Assembly: GCF_024385575.1 (NCBI RefSeq)
Contig: NZ_JANFMV010000001.1
Location: 2,137,681-2,201,680 of the forward strand
Length of the DNA stretch: 64,000 bases
Source of the DNA: Rhizobium sp. NRK18
Lineage (GTDB): Bacteria; Pseudomonadota; Alphaproteobacteria; Rhizobiales; Rhizobiaceae
Reading direction: 5' to 3'
Part shown: piece by piece, positions 53,678 through 62,250 of the stretch
How positions within the stretch are numbered: the first letter of the stretch is position 1
How the letters are laid out: each line of letters starts with the position of its first letter
Notes under the pieces: model-generated
What the model was told of the DNA's origin: nothing
Seen by the model: the letters and a program-made list of their open reading frames with translations, nothing else
Database searches by the model: none
Position numbers and translations under genes: made by a program

Positions 53678-54193
53678 TCAAGCGGCCGGCTTGGCGCTAC
53701 GCCGCCAGCTGTAGCTGCCGGGATTGGCTGCTTCCCGCGCTGCCGGCTGGTAATGCAGCGAGATGCCGGGAATGCGGCCTTCGGCAAGCCGCTTCAACGC
53801 CGTCGCATTCGTGACCGCAAAGCTGTCGATCCCGACGCGCAGCATCAAGGCCAGCGGATCGATCAGGACGTCGCCGACGGCGCGGATTTCGTCCTTGTAG
53901 CCCAGGCGATCGCGCAATAGCGACGCATGGCTGAAAGCGCGACCATCGTTGAAGGCCGGGAACTCGACGGCGACCAGAGCGATGCGGCCGAGATAGGGCT
54001 CAAGCCGGGTCACGTCGTCGGCCGGGCGGATCAGAACGCCGAGGCCGGTGTCGTTGCTCTCCTCGGCCTTCGCCAGAAAAGCATCGAGCGGCAGGATCGC
54101 CTTCTGGCTGCCGTCCGCCTTGACCTCTTCGGTCTCGATCACCCAGGGATCGTTCTCAACGAAGCCGGTTTCCTTCCAGATTTTCGTCATCAT
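53678..54193 (-). CDS. DUF934 family protein (sulfite reduction accessory)
   Basis: A 171-residue protein. AILPLDAFLAKAEESNDTGLGVLIRPADDVTRLEPYLGRIALVAVEFPAFNDGRAFSHASLLRDRLGYKDEIRAVGDVLIDPLALMLRVGIDSFAV is the DUF934 core, almost always found next to cysI. The function is unknown, but the linkage implies a role in sulfite reductase assembly or electron transfer. GAGGAG precedes the start; 8 nt separate it from cysI. Confidence 0.93.
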   Translation of the reverse strand: MMTKIWKETGFVENDPWVIETEEVKADGSQKAILPLDAFLAKAEESNDTGLGVLIRPADDVTRLEPYLGRIALVAVEFPAFNDGRAFSHASLLRDRLGYKDEIRAVGDVLIDPLALMLRVGIDSFAVTNATALKRLAEGRIPGISLHYQPAAREAANPGSYSWRRSAKPAA

Positions 54194-54201
54194 CGGTCTC
54201 C

Positions 54202-55872
54202 TCAGGCTGCCTTGGCTTCGTTGCCGTAAAGCGCATCCTTGAAGGGCTGCGCGCCGACGCGGCGATAGGCCTGAAGGAAGGTCTCCTCCTTCGACTGCCT
54301 CAGACCAAGATAGGTGTCGACGATCGTCTCGACCGCATCCGTCACCTTTTCCGGCTCGAAACCGCGGCCGATGATCTCGCCGATCGAGGTGTTCTCGTCG
54401 CCGGAACCGCCAAGCGTGATCTGATAGAGCTCGGTGCCCTTCTTTTCCACGCCCAGAAGGCCGATATGGCCGACATGGTGGTGGCCGCAGGCATTGATGC
54501 AGCCCGAAATCTTGATCTTCAGTTCGCCGATGTCGGCCTGGCGCTCGGACGAACCAAAGCGGGTGGAGAGTTCCTGAGCCAGCGGGATCGAGCGCGCATT
54601 GGCAAGCGCACAGTAATCCAGCCCGGGACAGGCAATGATATCGGTGATCAGGCCGGCATTGGCGGTCGCCAGCCCGTAGGATACGAGCGCACGGTATACG
54701 GCCTCGAGATCGGCGATCGCCACATGCGGCAGGATGATGTTCTGCTCGTGGCTGATGCGGATTTCGTCGAACGCGTATTCGGCGGCGATATCGGCGACGG
54801 CCTCCATCTGCACATCCGTGGCGTCACCCGGAATGCCGCCGATCGGCTTCAGGGAGATCGTCACCGAGGCGTAGTCGGGATGCTTGTGCGGGTGGACGTT
54901 CTGGCCAACCCATTCGGCGAATGCCGGATCGGCCTTCTTCCAGGCGGCGAGATTGGCCCAGCCTTCCGGACGCTCGGCGAGAGCCGGCGGCGCGAAATAG
55001 GCGGCGATCGCCTGAACATCGGCATCGGGCAGCTTCAGCTCGCTGTCCTTCAGATTGGCGAACTCGGCCTCGACCTGCGCCTTCAGTTCCTCGGTACCGG
55101 TTTCGTGGACGAGGATCTTGATGCGCGCCTTGTACTTGTTGTCGCGGCGGCCGTGCAAGTTATACACCCGCAGGATGGCCGTCGTGTAGGTCAGGAGATC
55201 TTCTTCCGGCAGGAAGTCGCAGATCTTCTTGGCGATCATCGGGGTACGCCCCTGCCCGCCGCCGACATAGACGGCGAAGCCGAGTTCACCCTTGTCGTTC
55301 TTCTTCAGGTGCAGGCCGATATCGTGCACCTGGATGGCGGCGCGGTCGCGCTCGGCACCGGTGACGGCGATCTTGAACTTGCGCGGCAGGAAGGAGAACT
55401 CCGGATGGACGGAGGACCACTGGCGCAGGATTTCGGCATAGGGACGCGGATCGGCGACCTCGTCGGCGGCAGCTCCGGCGAAATGGTCGGCGGTCACGTT
55501 GCGGATGCAGTTGCCGGACGTCTGGATGGCATGCATCTCGACGGACGCCAGTTCATCGAGAATATCCGGCGTGTCCGACAGCTTCGGCCAGTTGTACTGG
55601 ATGTTCTGGCGGGTGGTGAAATGGCCATAGCCGCGGTCATACTTGCGGGCGATATGGGCCAGCATGCGCATCTGCTTGGAATTCAGCGTGCCGTAGGGAA
55701 TGGCGACGCGCAGCATGTAGGCGTGCAGCTGCAGGTAGACACCATTCATCAGGCGCAGCGGCTTGAAGGCGTCCTCGGAGATTTCTCCCGAGAGGCGGCG
55801 GCCGACCTGGTCGCGAAACTGGTCGACGCGCTCGCCGACAAAGGCGTGGTCGAATTCGTCGTAACGGTACAT
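54202..55872 (-). CDS. cysI: Sulfite/nitrite reductase hemoprotein (assimilatory)
   Basis: A 556-residue siroheme and [4Fe-4S] enzyme from ATG 55872, with GAGG upstream. GHFTTRQNIQYNWPKL and SGNCIRNVTADHFAG form the ferredoxin-like repeat; the cluster ligands are in IACPGLDYCALANA (C-x5-C) and SGCINACGHHHVG (C-x3-C). GGGQGRTPMIAKKI contacts siroheme. It performs six-electron reduction of sulfite to sulfide. No cysJ flavoprotein is present, so it probably takes electrons from ferredoxin. Confidence 0.94.
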   Translation of the reverse strand: MYRYDEFDHAFVGERVDQFRDQVGRRLSGEISEDAFKPLRLMNGVYLQLHAYMLRVAIPYGTLNSKQMRMLAHIARKYDRGYGHFTTRQNIQYNWPKLSDTPDILDELASVEMHAIQTSGNCIRNVTADHFAGAAADEVADPRPYAEILRQWSSVHPEFSFLPRKFKIAVTGAERDRAAIQVHDIGLHLKKNDKGELGFAVYVGGGQGRTPMIAKKICDFLPEEDLLTYTTAILRVYNLHGRRDNKYKARIKILVHETGTEELKAQVEAEFANLKDSELKLPDADVQAIAAYFAPPALAERPEGWANLAAWKKADPAFAEWVGQNVHPHKHPDYASVTISLKPIGGIPGDATDVQMEAVADIAAEYAFDEIRISHEQNIILPHVAIADLEAVYRALVSYGLATANAGLITDIIACPGLDYCALANARSIPLAQELSTRFGSSERQADIGELKIKISGCINACGHHHVGHIGLLGVEKKGTELYQITLGGSGDENTSIGEIIGRGFEPEKVTDAVETIVDTYLGLRQSKEETFLQAYRRVGAQPFKDALYGNEAKAA

Positions 55873-55880
55873 ATTTATCC

Positions 55881-56198
55881 TCAAACGGCGATGAATTTGG
55901 GGTCTGCGGGCTGGTAGCCGACGGCGTATTCCATGGTCGGTCCGGCGGCGCGGATGCGTTCGCGCAGACGCTGCGGGCGGATGGCGCCGTCAATCTCCTC
56001 GACGTCGATCACATTGACGTCGACCACCTTGTTGCCGGCATAGTCGCGCTTGCCGATCGCTTCAAGGGCTTCCACCGCCTCGGCATGGCGGGCGACGAGC
56101 GCGTCCTGCAGTTTCTCGCTCCACTCGCCGGCGGCCGTCAACCAGACGGCGATACCGTCGCCAAGACGGTTGGCGGTCAAAACCTTGTCGGTCATCAT
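55881..56198 (-). CDS. DUF2849 family protein
   Basis: A 105-residue protein: MMTDKVLTANRLGDGIAVWLTAAGEWSEKLQDALVARHAEAVEALEAIGKR, then VVDVNVIDVEEIDGAIRPQRLRERIRAAGPTMEYAVGY. These features match DUF2849, always seen between cysG and cysI in rhizobia as far as I know. Its start overlaps the cysG stop by 4 nt (ATGA) and it ends 8 nt before cysI. Function unknown, presumably in sulfite reduction. Confidence 0.93.
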   Translation of the reverse strand: MMTDKVLTANRLGDGIAVWLTAAGEWSEKLQDALVARHAEAVEALEAIGKRDYAGNKVVDVNVIDVEEIDGAIRPQRLRERIRAAGPTMEYAVGYQPADPKFIAV

Positions 56199-57649
56199 GC
56201 ACTCCTTGCAGAAAATTCGGCGGCCTTCGGGGCCGGTGCGCGGCCCACGGCCAGAGGTTCGGAATGGTCGAAATTAGCGCCGGCAACCGCGTCGCCGATG
56301 ACCACCATGACCGGTCCGGTCAGATCGTCACGCGTCTCAAGGCCCGGCAGGTCGGAAAGCGTGCCATGTAGCAGGCGGCGATCGTCGCGGCTGGCATTCT
56401 CGATCACGGCAACCGTGGTTTCGGCGGAGAGACCCGCCTTCATCAGACGCCCGGCAACCGATGCAGCGACCGTGCGGCCCATATAGACGGCGATCGTCGC
56501 GCCGGACACGGCAAGCGAGGCCCAGTCGGGCAGGACATCGCCGGTGAGGTCATGGCCGGTGGTGAAGATCAGCGACGAGGCGATGCCGCGCAGCGTCAGC
56601 GGCAGTTCGAAGTCGGCGGCCGCGGCAAAAGCCGACGTGATGCCCGGGACGACCTCATAGGAAATATTCGCCTCGCGCAGCGCGGCCATCTCTTCCGCCG
56701 CCCGGCCGTAGACCAGCGGATCGCCCGATTTCAGGCGAACAACACGCTTGCCTTCACGGCCAAGTTCGACGAGTAGGTCGTTGATCTCGTCCTGCGACTT
56801 CGAATGGCAACCCTTGCGCTTGCCGACGGAAATGCGCTCCGCGTCACGACGGCCCATGTCGACGATCTCCTGCGGCACCAGCGCGTCGAAGACGATGACA
56901 TCGGCCTGCATCAGCAGGCGCTGGGCACGAAGCGTCAGCAGATCGACCGCACCCGGACCGGCACCGACGAGCGACACATGCCCGACGGCCTTTGCGTAGG
57001 ACTGCAACAGAAGATGCGTGGCCTCGCGCCGGGCGCCGGCCATGTCGTCGCGCTCGACGGCCCGCGCGACCGGGCCGGAGAAGAAATTGCGCCAGAAACC
57101 GCGCCGCGCCGAACCCTTCTCGGTCATGCGCTCGGCAGCGGAACGGTAGTCGATCGCCAGACGTGCGAGCCGGCCGAGCGAGGGCGACAGCAACTGGTCG
57201 ATCTGGGCGCGGATCAGCTGGGCGAGAACCGGGCCCGCCCCTTCCGTGCCGATGGCCACGGCCACCGGCGCGCGATTGACGAGAGCCGGGGTGAAGAAAT
57301 CGCAATAATCAGGCTGGTCGACGGCGTTCGCCGGAATTTTGGCTACGCGCGCCGCAGTCACGATCTGCCGGTCAAGGGCGGCATCGCCGGTCGCGGCGAA
57401 GACGAGCTTTGCGCCGTTCAGCTGTTCTGGAGAAAATTCCTCCGCAACCAGTGCAAAGCCGTTTGCGGACAGGAAGGCGGCGTAGTCCGGCTCGGGATCG
57501 GTCGCGTAGGCGACAATGCGGGCCTGCGTATTGGCCAGCAGCCGCGCCTTGGCGTAAGCCTCGTCGCCATTGCCGAATACGGCCGCAACCTCATCCGCAA
57601 CGCGGAAGAAGGCGGGAAAGACGGCAAGCTTGTCCTTGGCAGCTGGCAT
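56195..57649 (-). CDS. cysG: Siroheme synthase (dehydrogenase/ferrochelatase + SUMT)
   Basis: About 484 residues from ATG 57649, which has GAGGAG 10 nt upstream; ATG 57658 lies too close to that site. The N-terminal domain (precorrin-2 dehydrogenase/sirohydrochlorin ferrochelatase) has VFPAFFRVADEVAAVFGNGDEA and DQPDYCDFFTPALVNRAPVAVAIGTEGAGPVLA. The C-terminal uroporphyrinogen-III methyltransferase has VGHVSLVGAGPGAVDLLTLRAQRLL, VVRLKSGDPLVYGRAAEE and YEVVPGITSAFAAAA. It makes siroheme for the CysI encoded two genes downstream. Confidence 0.95.
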   Translation of the reverse strand: MPAAKDKLAVFPAFFRVADEVAAVFGNGDEAYAKARLLANTQARIVAYATDPEPDYAAFLSANGFALVAEEFSPEQLNGAKLVFAATGDAALDRQIVTAARVAKIPANAVDQPDYCDFFTPALVNRAPVAVAIGTEGAGPVLAQLIRAQIDQLLSPSLGRLARLAIDYRSAAERMTEKGSARRGFWRNFFSGPVARAVERDDMAGARREATHLLLQSYAKAVGHVSLVGAGPGAVDLLTLRAQRLLMQADVIVFDALVPQEIVDMGRRDAERISVGKRKGCHSKSQDEINDLLVELGREGKRVVRLKSGDPLVYGRAAEEMAALREANISYEVVPGITSAFAAAADFELPLTLRGIASSLIFTTGHDLTGDVLPDWASLAVSGATIAVYMGRTVAASVAGRLMKAGLSAETTVAVIENASRDDRRLLHGTLSDLPGLETRDDLTGPVMVVIGDAVAGANFDHSEPLAVGRAPAPKAAEFSARSA

Positions 57650-57777
57650 GCGACCCATACTCCTCGATATTGGCCGCACTATCGCTTTTCGGTGCGCTGA
57701 AAAGAAGGAACAGAAATTCTTCGGCCTTCTAGCGCGTATATTTCTTTGCTCCAAGACCCTGCCTTTTGAGCAAAAGT

Positions 57778-57802
57778 GACCGGGCAAACGGTTCGCCCGG
57801 TC
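57778..57802 (-). terminator. Terminator after the MFS gene
   Basis: GACCGGGC (57778-57785) pairs with GCCCGGTC (57795-57802). On the minus strand it is followed by ACTTTTGC, downstream of the MFS transporter stop. Confidence 0.65.
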
Positions 57803-57824
57803 TTGGGCTTCGGTATCGGCCGGT

Positions 57825-59039
57825 TCAGCGGCGTTCGGTGGCGAATCCGGCGAGCGCCAGCAACGGCAGGGCGGTGCCGATCAGCGAGGCAAAGAGCCAG
57901 CCGCCCTCGGCGAACGCCCAGCCCCCAACGGCGGAGCCGATCGCACCGCCAGTAAAGAAGGTCGCCATGAAGACGCCGTTGAGGCGGCTGCGGTGTTCGG
58001 GGCTCAGGCCGAAGATCGCGCGCTGCCCAACGATCATGTTGGTCGTGACGCCGAAGTCGAGAAGGATCGCGGCAAAGACGAAGAGCGCAAGGGACAGCGT
58101 CGATCCTTCGCCGGTCAGATGCGTGATCAGGAATGCGGCGGCAACCGACAGCATGGCGAAAACGGTGGCCGGCCTGATCAGGCCTCGGTCGGCGAGCCGT
58201 CCGGCGATCGGCGATGCTATCGCGCCTGCCGCACCGGCCAGCGCGAAGAGCGCGATGCCGTCCTGACCGATCCCGAAGGCCGGGCCGGCCAGCACCAGCG
58301 GCGTGACGGTCCAGAACAGGCTGAACGCGGCAAACAGGCCGGCCTGGTAGAGCGCGCGCCGCCGCAGCACCGGTTCGCTGACGAACAGATGTCCGAGCGA
58401 GGCCAGCAGCGCCGGATAGGTCATCTTCGATGTCGGCCGCCGGCTCGGCAGCGCAACCGCCAGCACGACGCCGATGACCAGCATGGCGGCGACCGAGAAC
58501 AGGAAGACGGCATGCCATGAGAAGAAGTTGGCAATCATGCTCGCGACCGGCCTCGCCAGCATGATGCCGACCATCAGGCCGCTCATGACATTGCCGACAA
58601 CGCGCCCTCGGCTTTCATGTGGCGCCATATGGGCCGCAAAGGGCACCAGAACCTGGACGGCGACGGACGCGATGCCGACAAGGAGCGACGATACGAGGAA
58701 TGGCGCCGGGCTGCCGGACAGCGCACATCCGAGCGCCGCCAGACCGGCGAGCCCCGTCAGGATCAGCACCAGCCGCTTGTTCTCGACAAGATCGCCGAGC
58801 GGCACGATCAGCAGAAGGCCGAGGCCGTAGCCGATCTGGGTCAGCGTGACGACGAGGCCTGCGGCACCGGGCGACATGCCGAGCGACTGGCCGATCGGTC
58901 CGGCCAGCGGCTGGGCATAATAGAGGTTGGCGGCAATCAGGCCGCAGGCGGCTGCGAAGAGCAGCGTCAATGCGGCCGACATGGTCGGATGGTCCTCGAG
59001 ACCTTCAGTGGCTGAGGCGGTGGCGATGGGCGGGGCCAT
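57825..59039 (-). CDS. MFS transporter (drug/metabolite efflux type)
   Basis: A 404-residue twelve-helix major facilitator protein, with CGGAG upstream of ATG 59039. The N-half contains ANLYYAQPLAGPIGQSLGMSPGAAGLVVTLTQIGYGLGLLLIVPLGDLVENKRLVL, with the intracellular loop GDxxENKR. PFAAHMAPHESRGRVVGNVMSGLMVGIMLARPVASM carries motif C-like glycines. It resembles YgaY/NepI-type efflux proteins. The TetR regulator gene 41 nt upstream on the same strand probably controls it. Confidence 0.93.
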   Translation of the reverse strand: MAPPIATASATEGLEDHPTMSAALTLLFAAACGLIAANLYYAQPLAGPIGQSLGMSPGAAGLVVTLTQIGYGLGLLLIVPLGDLVENKRLVLILTGLAGLAALGCALSGSPAPFLVSSLLVGIASVAVQVLVPFAAHMAPHESRGRVVGNVMSGLMVGIMLARPVASMIANFFSWHAVFLFSVAAMLVIGVVLAVALPSRRPTSKMTYPALLASLGHLFVSEPVLRRRALYQAGLFAAFSLFWTVTPLVLAGPAFGIGQDGIALFALAGAAGAIASPIAGRLADRGLIRPATVFAMLSVAAAFLITHLTGEGSTLSLALFVFAAILLDFGVTTNMIVGQRAIFGLSPEHRSRLNGVFMATFFTGGAIGSAVGGWAFAEGGWLFASLIGTALPLLALAGFATERR

Positions 59040-59080
59040 TCTTGTCTCCGAAAGGGCTAGCTGAAAACGGTTGAAGAAAA

Positions 59081-59704
59081 TCAGTCGAAGAGGCGCATCG
59101 CCGCCTCGACCATGGAAGTCATCTCCTCCCGGCTGCGTCCGGCCTTGCCGACGAGGCGCATCCCCTGCAGGATGCTCACCATCAGCCTTGCCGTCGCCCT
59201 CCCATCGATCGACGGAGCTATCGAGCCGTCCTCCCGGCCCTCCCCGATCAAGTCGAATACATAGGCCTCGGTGGCCGCCATGGAACGGCGGACGCGTTCG
59301 GCGGCTTCATCGTCGGCGATCGCCAGTTCGGTCGCGGTGCCGACCACGAGACAGCCCCTGAGGCCCTCCTCGCCGCACGAGGCATCGGCGTAGAATTGCA
59401 GCAGCCGCCGCAATTTGTCGCGCCCATTGGCGCCTTTTCCGACCGCTCCATCCCGTAGCGCGTTGCGCACGGACTTGTAGCGATCGAAGGCCGCCAGAAA
59501 GACGCCCTTCTTGTCGCCGAATGCCTTGTAGACACTGCCGGGCGTCAATTCCATGGCGGACGTCAGTTCGGCAATGGATGCCGCATGATAGCCACGTTCC
59601 GAAAACGCGACGATCGCCTTGTCCAGCGCCGCCTCCATGTCGAAGCTGCGGGGCCGGCCGGGACCGCGAGAAGCCGCGATGTCTGCTGTGCTCAAATCGT
59701 TCAT
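59081..59704 (-). CDS. TetR/AcrR family transcriptional regulator
   Basis: A 207-residue repressor. The helix-turn-helix covers about residues 20-65: RPRSFDMEAALDKAIVAFSERGYHAASIAELTSAMELTPGSVYKAFGDKKGVFLAAFDRYK. The C-terminal ligand domain contains CGEEGLRGCLVVGTATELA, as in several AcrR/YcdC-like regulators. A perfect 16-bp palindrome lies 13 bp before its start and is a likely autoregulatory operator. The MFS transporter gene follows in the same direction. Confidence 0.94.
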   Translation of the reverse strand: MNDLSTADIAASRGPGRPRSFDMEAALDKAIVAFSERGYHAASIAELTSAMELTPGSVYKAFGDKKGVFLAAFDRYKSVRNALRDGAVGKGANGRDKLRRLLQFYADASCGEEGLRGCLVVGTATELAIADDEAAERVRRSMAATEAYVFDLIGEGREDGSIAPSIDGRATARLMVSILQGMRLVGKAGRSREEMTSMVEAAMRLFD

Positions 59705-59716
59705 GCCGCATAATTA

Positions 59717-59732
59717 GGAAATGATCATTTCC
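59717..59732. promoter_or_regulatory. TetR operator candidate: perfect 16-bp palindrome
   Basis: GGAAATGATCATTTCC lies 13 bp upstream of the TetR gene start and 87 bp before the divergent deaminase gene. Its perfect symmetry, length and position fit a TetR dimer site controlling the tetR-MFS operon. Confidence 0.65.
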
Positions 59733-59818
59733 AAATCAAGAGCAAATACAAAACTGATGATTTACACGTCCGGAATCGGGTTATAGGCTGAGGAACCTCA
59801 ACCATTCAGGCTATCTCC

Positions 59819-60406
59819 GTGAATCAAACCATGCTTGCCGCCCGTCTTCTCGACGTGATCGAGAATGACATCCTTCCCCTGACACAAGCCGGTGTTTCGA
59901 CCGGAAACAAGGTTTTCGGTGCCGCCATCCTGCGCAAGTCGGACCTGTCGCTGGTCATCGCGGGAACCAACAACGAGACCGCCAATCCGCTCTGGCATGG
60001 CGAAGTCCATACGCTGAAGCAGTTCTACGAGATGGCCGAACCGCCGGTGACGAAGGATCTGATCTTCCTGTCGACACACGAGCCCTGCACCATGTGCATG
60101 TCGGCGATCACCTGGGCCGGCTTCGACAATTTCTATTATTTCTTCAGCCATGAAGACAGCCGCGACGCCTTCGCCATTCCCCACGATCTGAAGATCCTCA
60201 AGGAGGTGTTCGGGCTGGAGCCCGGCGGCTACCGGCGCAACAACGCCTTCTGGCATTCCGCCTGGATCACCGACATGGTCGAGACGGCGGACGAGCCGAT
60301 GAAAAGCGATCTGAAAGCGCAGATCGCCCGCATCAAGGCCATGTACGACGACGCCTCCGGCGTCTATCAGTCCAAGAAGGGCGAAAGCCAGATCCCGCTC
60401 GCCTGA
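59819..60406 (+). CDS. Nucleoside/dCMP deaminase-like protein
   Basis: A 195-residue zinc deaminase starting with GTG 59819 (ATG 59831 is an alternative). The zinc site is complete: LWHGEVHTLKQFYEM (H-x-E) and STHEPCTMCMSAITWAGF (PCxxC). The family includes cytidine, guanine and CMP deaminases; the substrate cannot be told. It is longer than tRNA-specific TadA and carries a C-terminal helical extension. mazG follows after 26 nt, a plausible functional pairing in nucleotide housekeeping. Confidence 0.9.
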   Translation: MNQTMLAARLLDVIENDILPLTQAGVSTGNKVFGAAILRKSDLSLVIAGTNNETANPLWHGEVHTLKQFYEMAEPPVTKDLIFLSTHEPCTMCMSAITWAGFDNFYYFFSHEDSRDAFAIPHDLKILKEVFGLEPGGYRRNNAFWHSAWITDMVETADEPMKSDLKAQIARIKAMYDDASGVYQSKKGESQIPLA

Positions 60407-60432
60407 GCCCGTCACCGACCAGAGAGATTCGC

Positions 60433-61254
60433 ATGGAACCTTCGAAAGACGTCTCGCGCCTCATCGAGATCATGGCGGCGCTGCGCAATCCCGAGACGGG
60501 ATGCCCGTGGGACATCGTGCAGAATTTCGAGACGATCAAGCCCTATACGGTCGAGGAGGCCTATGAGGTCGCCGATGCGATCGAGCGCAACGACATGGAC
60601 GATCTCTGCGAGGAGCTCGGCGACCTGCTCCTGCAGGTGGTGTTCCATTCCCGTATGGCGGAGGAAGCCGGCGAGTTCAGCTTCGGCGATGTCGTCCATG
60701 CCGTCACCCGCAAGATGATCCGCCGGCACCCGCATGTGTTTGCCGTTTCCGACGCGCAGACGCCCGACCAGGTCAAGCTGCAATGGGACGAGATCAAGCG
60801 TCAGGAAAAGGCCGAACGGGCGGAACGCCGAGCCCGGCGCGGCCTGACAGCCGACGCCACCGATCGTCATCTCGGCTCGGTGCAGCGGTCGTTTCCCGCG
60901 CTCACCGAGGCGTTGAAGATCCAGGAACGCGCCGCCAAGGTCGGCTTCGACTGGTCCGAGGCCGCACCTATCCTCGACAAGATCGAGGAGGAGATCGGCG
61001 AACTGCGGGAAGCCCTGGCAAGCAATGAGCAGGAGAAGGTCGCGGATGAACTCGGCGACCTGATTTTCGCCGTCGTCAATATCGGCCGCCATGTGAAGGC
61101 CGATCCGGAAAACGCGCTGCGCGGCACGAACACCAAGTTCCGCCGCCGCTTCGGCTATATCGAGGACAGGCTCAAGGCCGAAGGCCGAACGCTTGGCGGG
61201 GCCACGCTCGACGAGATGGAAGCGCTCTGGCAGGAAGCCAAGGGAAAGGTCTGA
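60433..61254 (+). CDS. mazG: Nucleoside triphosphate pyrophosphohydrolase
   Basis: A 273-residue MazG with two repeats. First: MAALRNPETGCPWDIVQNFETIKPYTVEEAYEVADAIERNDMDDLCEELGDLLLQVVFHSRMAEE. Second: FDWSEAAPILDKIEEEIGELREALASNEQEKVADELGDLIFAVVNIGRHV. Both have the EExxE and ExxD Mg2+ motifs. It hydrolyses non-canonical NTPs to NMP and pyrophosphate and can influence (p)ppGpp signalling. Normal length; GAGAG precedes the ATG. Confidence 0.95.
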   Translation: MEPSKDVSRLIEIMAALRNPETGCPWDIVQNFETIKPYTVEEAYEVADAIERNDMDDLCEELGDLLLQVVFHSRMAEEAGEFSFGDVVHAVTRKMIRRHPHVFAVSDAQTPDQVKLQWDEIKRQEKAERAERRARRGLTADATDRHLGSVQRSFPALTEALKIQERAAKVGFDWSEAAPILDKIEEEIGELREALASNEQEKVADELGDLIFAVVNIGRHVKADPENALRGTNTKFRRRFGYIEDRLKAEGRTLGGATLDEMEALWQEAKGKV

Positions 61255-61281
61255 GAAACCAGCGCCTTGTCTGGCGTCCCG

Positions 61282-62244
61282 CTATTCGCCGGTGGAATAG
61301 GCGAAGAACAGGACCTTCAGATCCTGTTCTGGCGTGAAATCCATCGCATGCCATTCGAACGGCCCGCCGGCTTTCGTCCCCTGAGGCGGGCAAAGCGAGG
61401 CGATGCTGTCCTTGCCGCTCTCGACCTTCAGATTGAATTCGGCGATCGGCCCCTGCCAGTTGTTGGCGGTCGTCAGGATGTAGCCCAAAGTCAGTGCATC
61501 CGGATACTTGCCGGTGTCCCGTAGCGATTTCAAGCGCTCGCGGAATGCATCATCGACGCAATAGGTCTTCGCCCCCTCGCCCGCTTCGAAAAAATCGCCG
61601 TAGTCGGACGGCGCGCCTGTCAGCGGCTGGTAGGCGATATCGACCTTCGTGACGCCGGGTGCGAAATCCTGGCTCCATTCGTAGACGGCCTGATAGTCCC
61701 AGCGGACGATCAGGAAATCGCCGTCCATGTGGGCAAGCCCGTCCTTCTCCAGCGCCTTGACCGTTGCCTCCGGCAGGTCGGACAGATCTTCGTCCGGCGG
61801 CGCAAACACCGGAACGCCGAGGGCCTTCAGCCGCTCGGTGATGTTCTCGCCGTTGAACCAGGCATATTCGTGCAGGGTCGGCGCCACCGGCTGGCCGTTC
61901 ACAGACACTTCGAAATGCATGTAGTTGCGGGGATCGCCGTCATTTTCCATGCCGCCGCCGAGGCTGTCGGGCGAATCGTCCTGCGGAACCTTCGGAAGCG
62001 GAAAACCGATCGTACGGGTGAGCGCGCCCTTGGCGTCGGACTTGAAGTCGTAATGGACCTTCACGCTGTCGACGGAGAGCGACAGGTCCTCGCGGGCGAT
62101 GGAAATCTGCGGCTCTTCCTTGAAGGTGACACCGCCGGCGGCGAATTCGGAGACGGAACCATTGGCATGAGCCGGTCCGGCGGCGGCTGTGGCGGCCAGC
62201 ATCAGGGCCGGCAAAAATCCGATCCGGCGCTGCCTACTTGCCAT
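61282..62244 (-). CDS. DUF4424 family secreted protein
   Basis: A 320-residue protein with a signal peptide (MLAATAAAGPAHA). The mature part begins NGSVSEFAAGGVTFKEEPQISIAREDLSLSVDSVKVHYDFKS, the DUF4424 signature, and ends with LKVLFFAYSTGE. The fold is probably all-beta, periplasmic, function unknown. It lies 6 nt downstream of hflX, so it is likely the third gene of an hfq-hflX operon. Confidence 0.88.
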   Translation of the reverse strand: MASRQRRIGFLPALMLAATAAAGPAHANGSVSEFAAGGVTFKEEPQISIAREDLSLSVDSVKVHYDFKSDAKGALTRTIGFPLPKVPQDDSPDSLGGGMENDGDPRNYMHFEVSVNGQPVAPTLHEYAWFNGENITERLKALGVPVFAPPDEDLSDLPEATVKALEKDGLAHMDGDFLIVRWDYQAVYEWSQDFAPGVTKVDIAYQPLTGAPSDYGDFFEAGEGAKTYCVDDAFRERLKSLRDTGKYPDALTLGYILTTANNWQGPIAEFNLKVESGKDSIASLCPPQGTKAGGPFEWHAMDFTPEQDLKVLFFAYSTGE

Positions 62245-62250
62245 ACCGCC

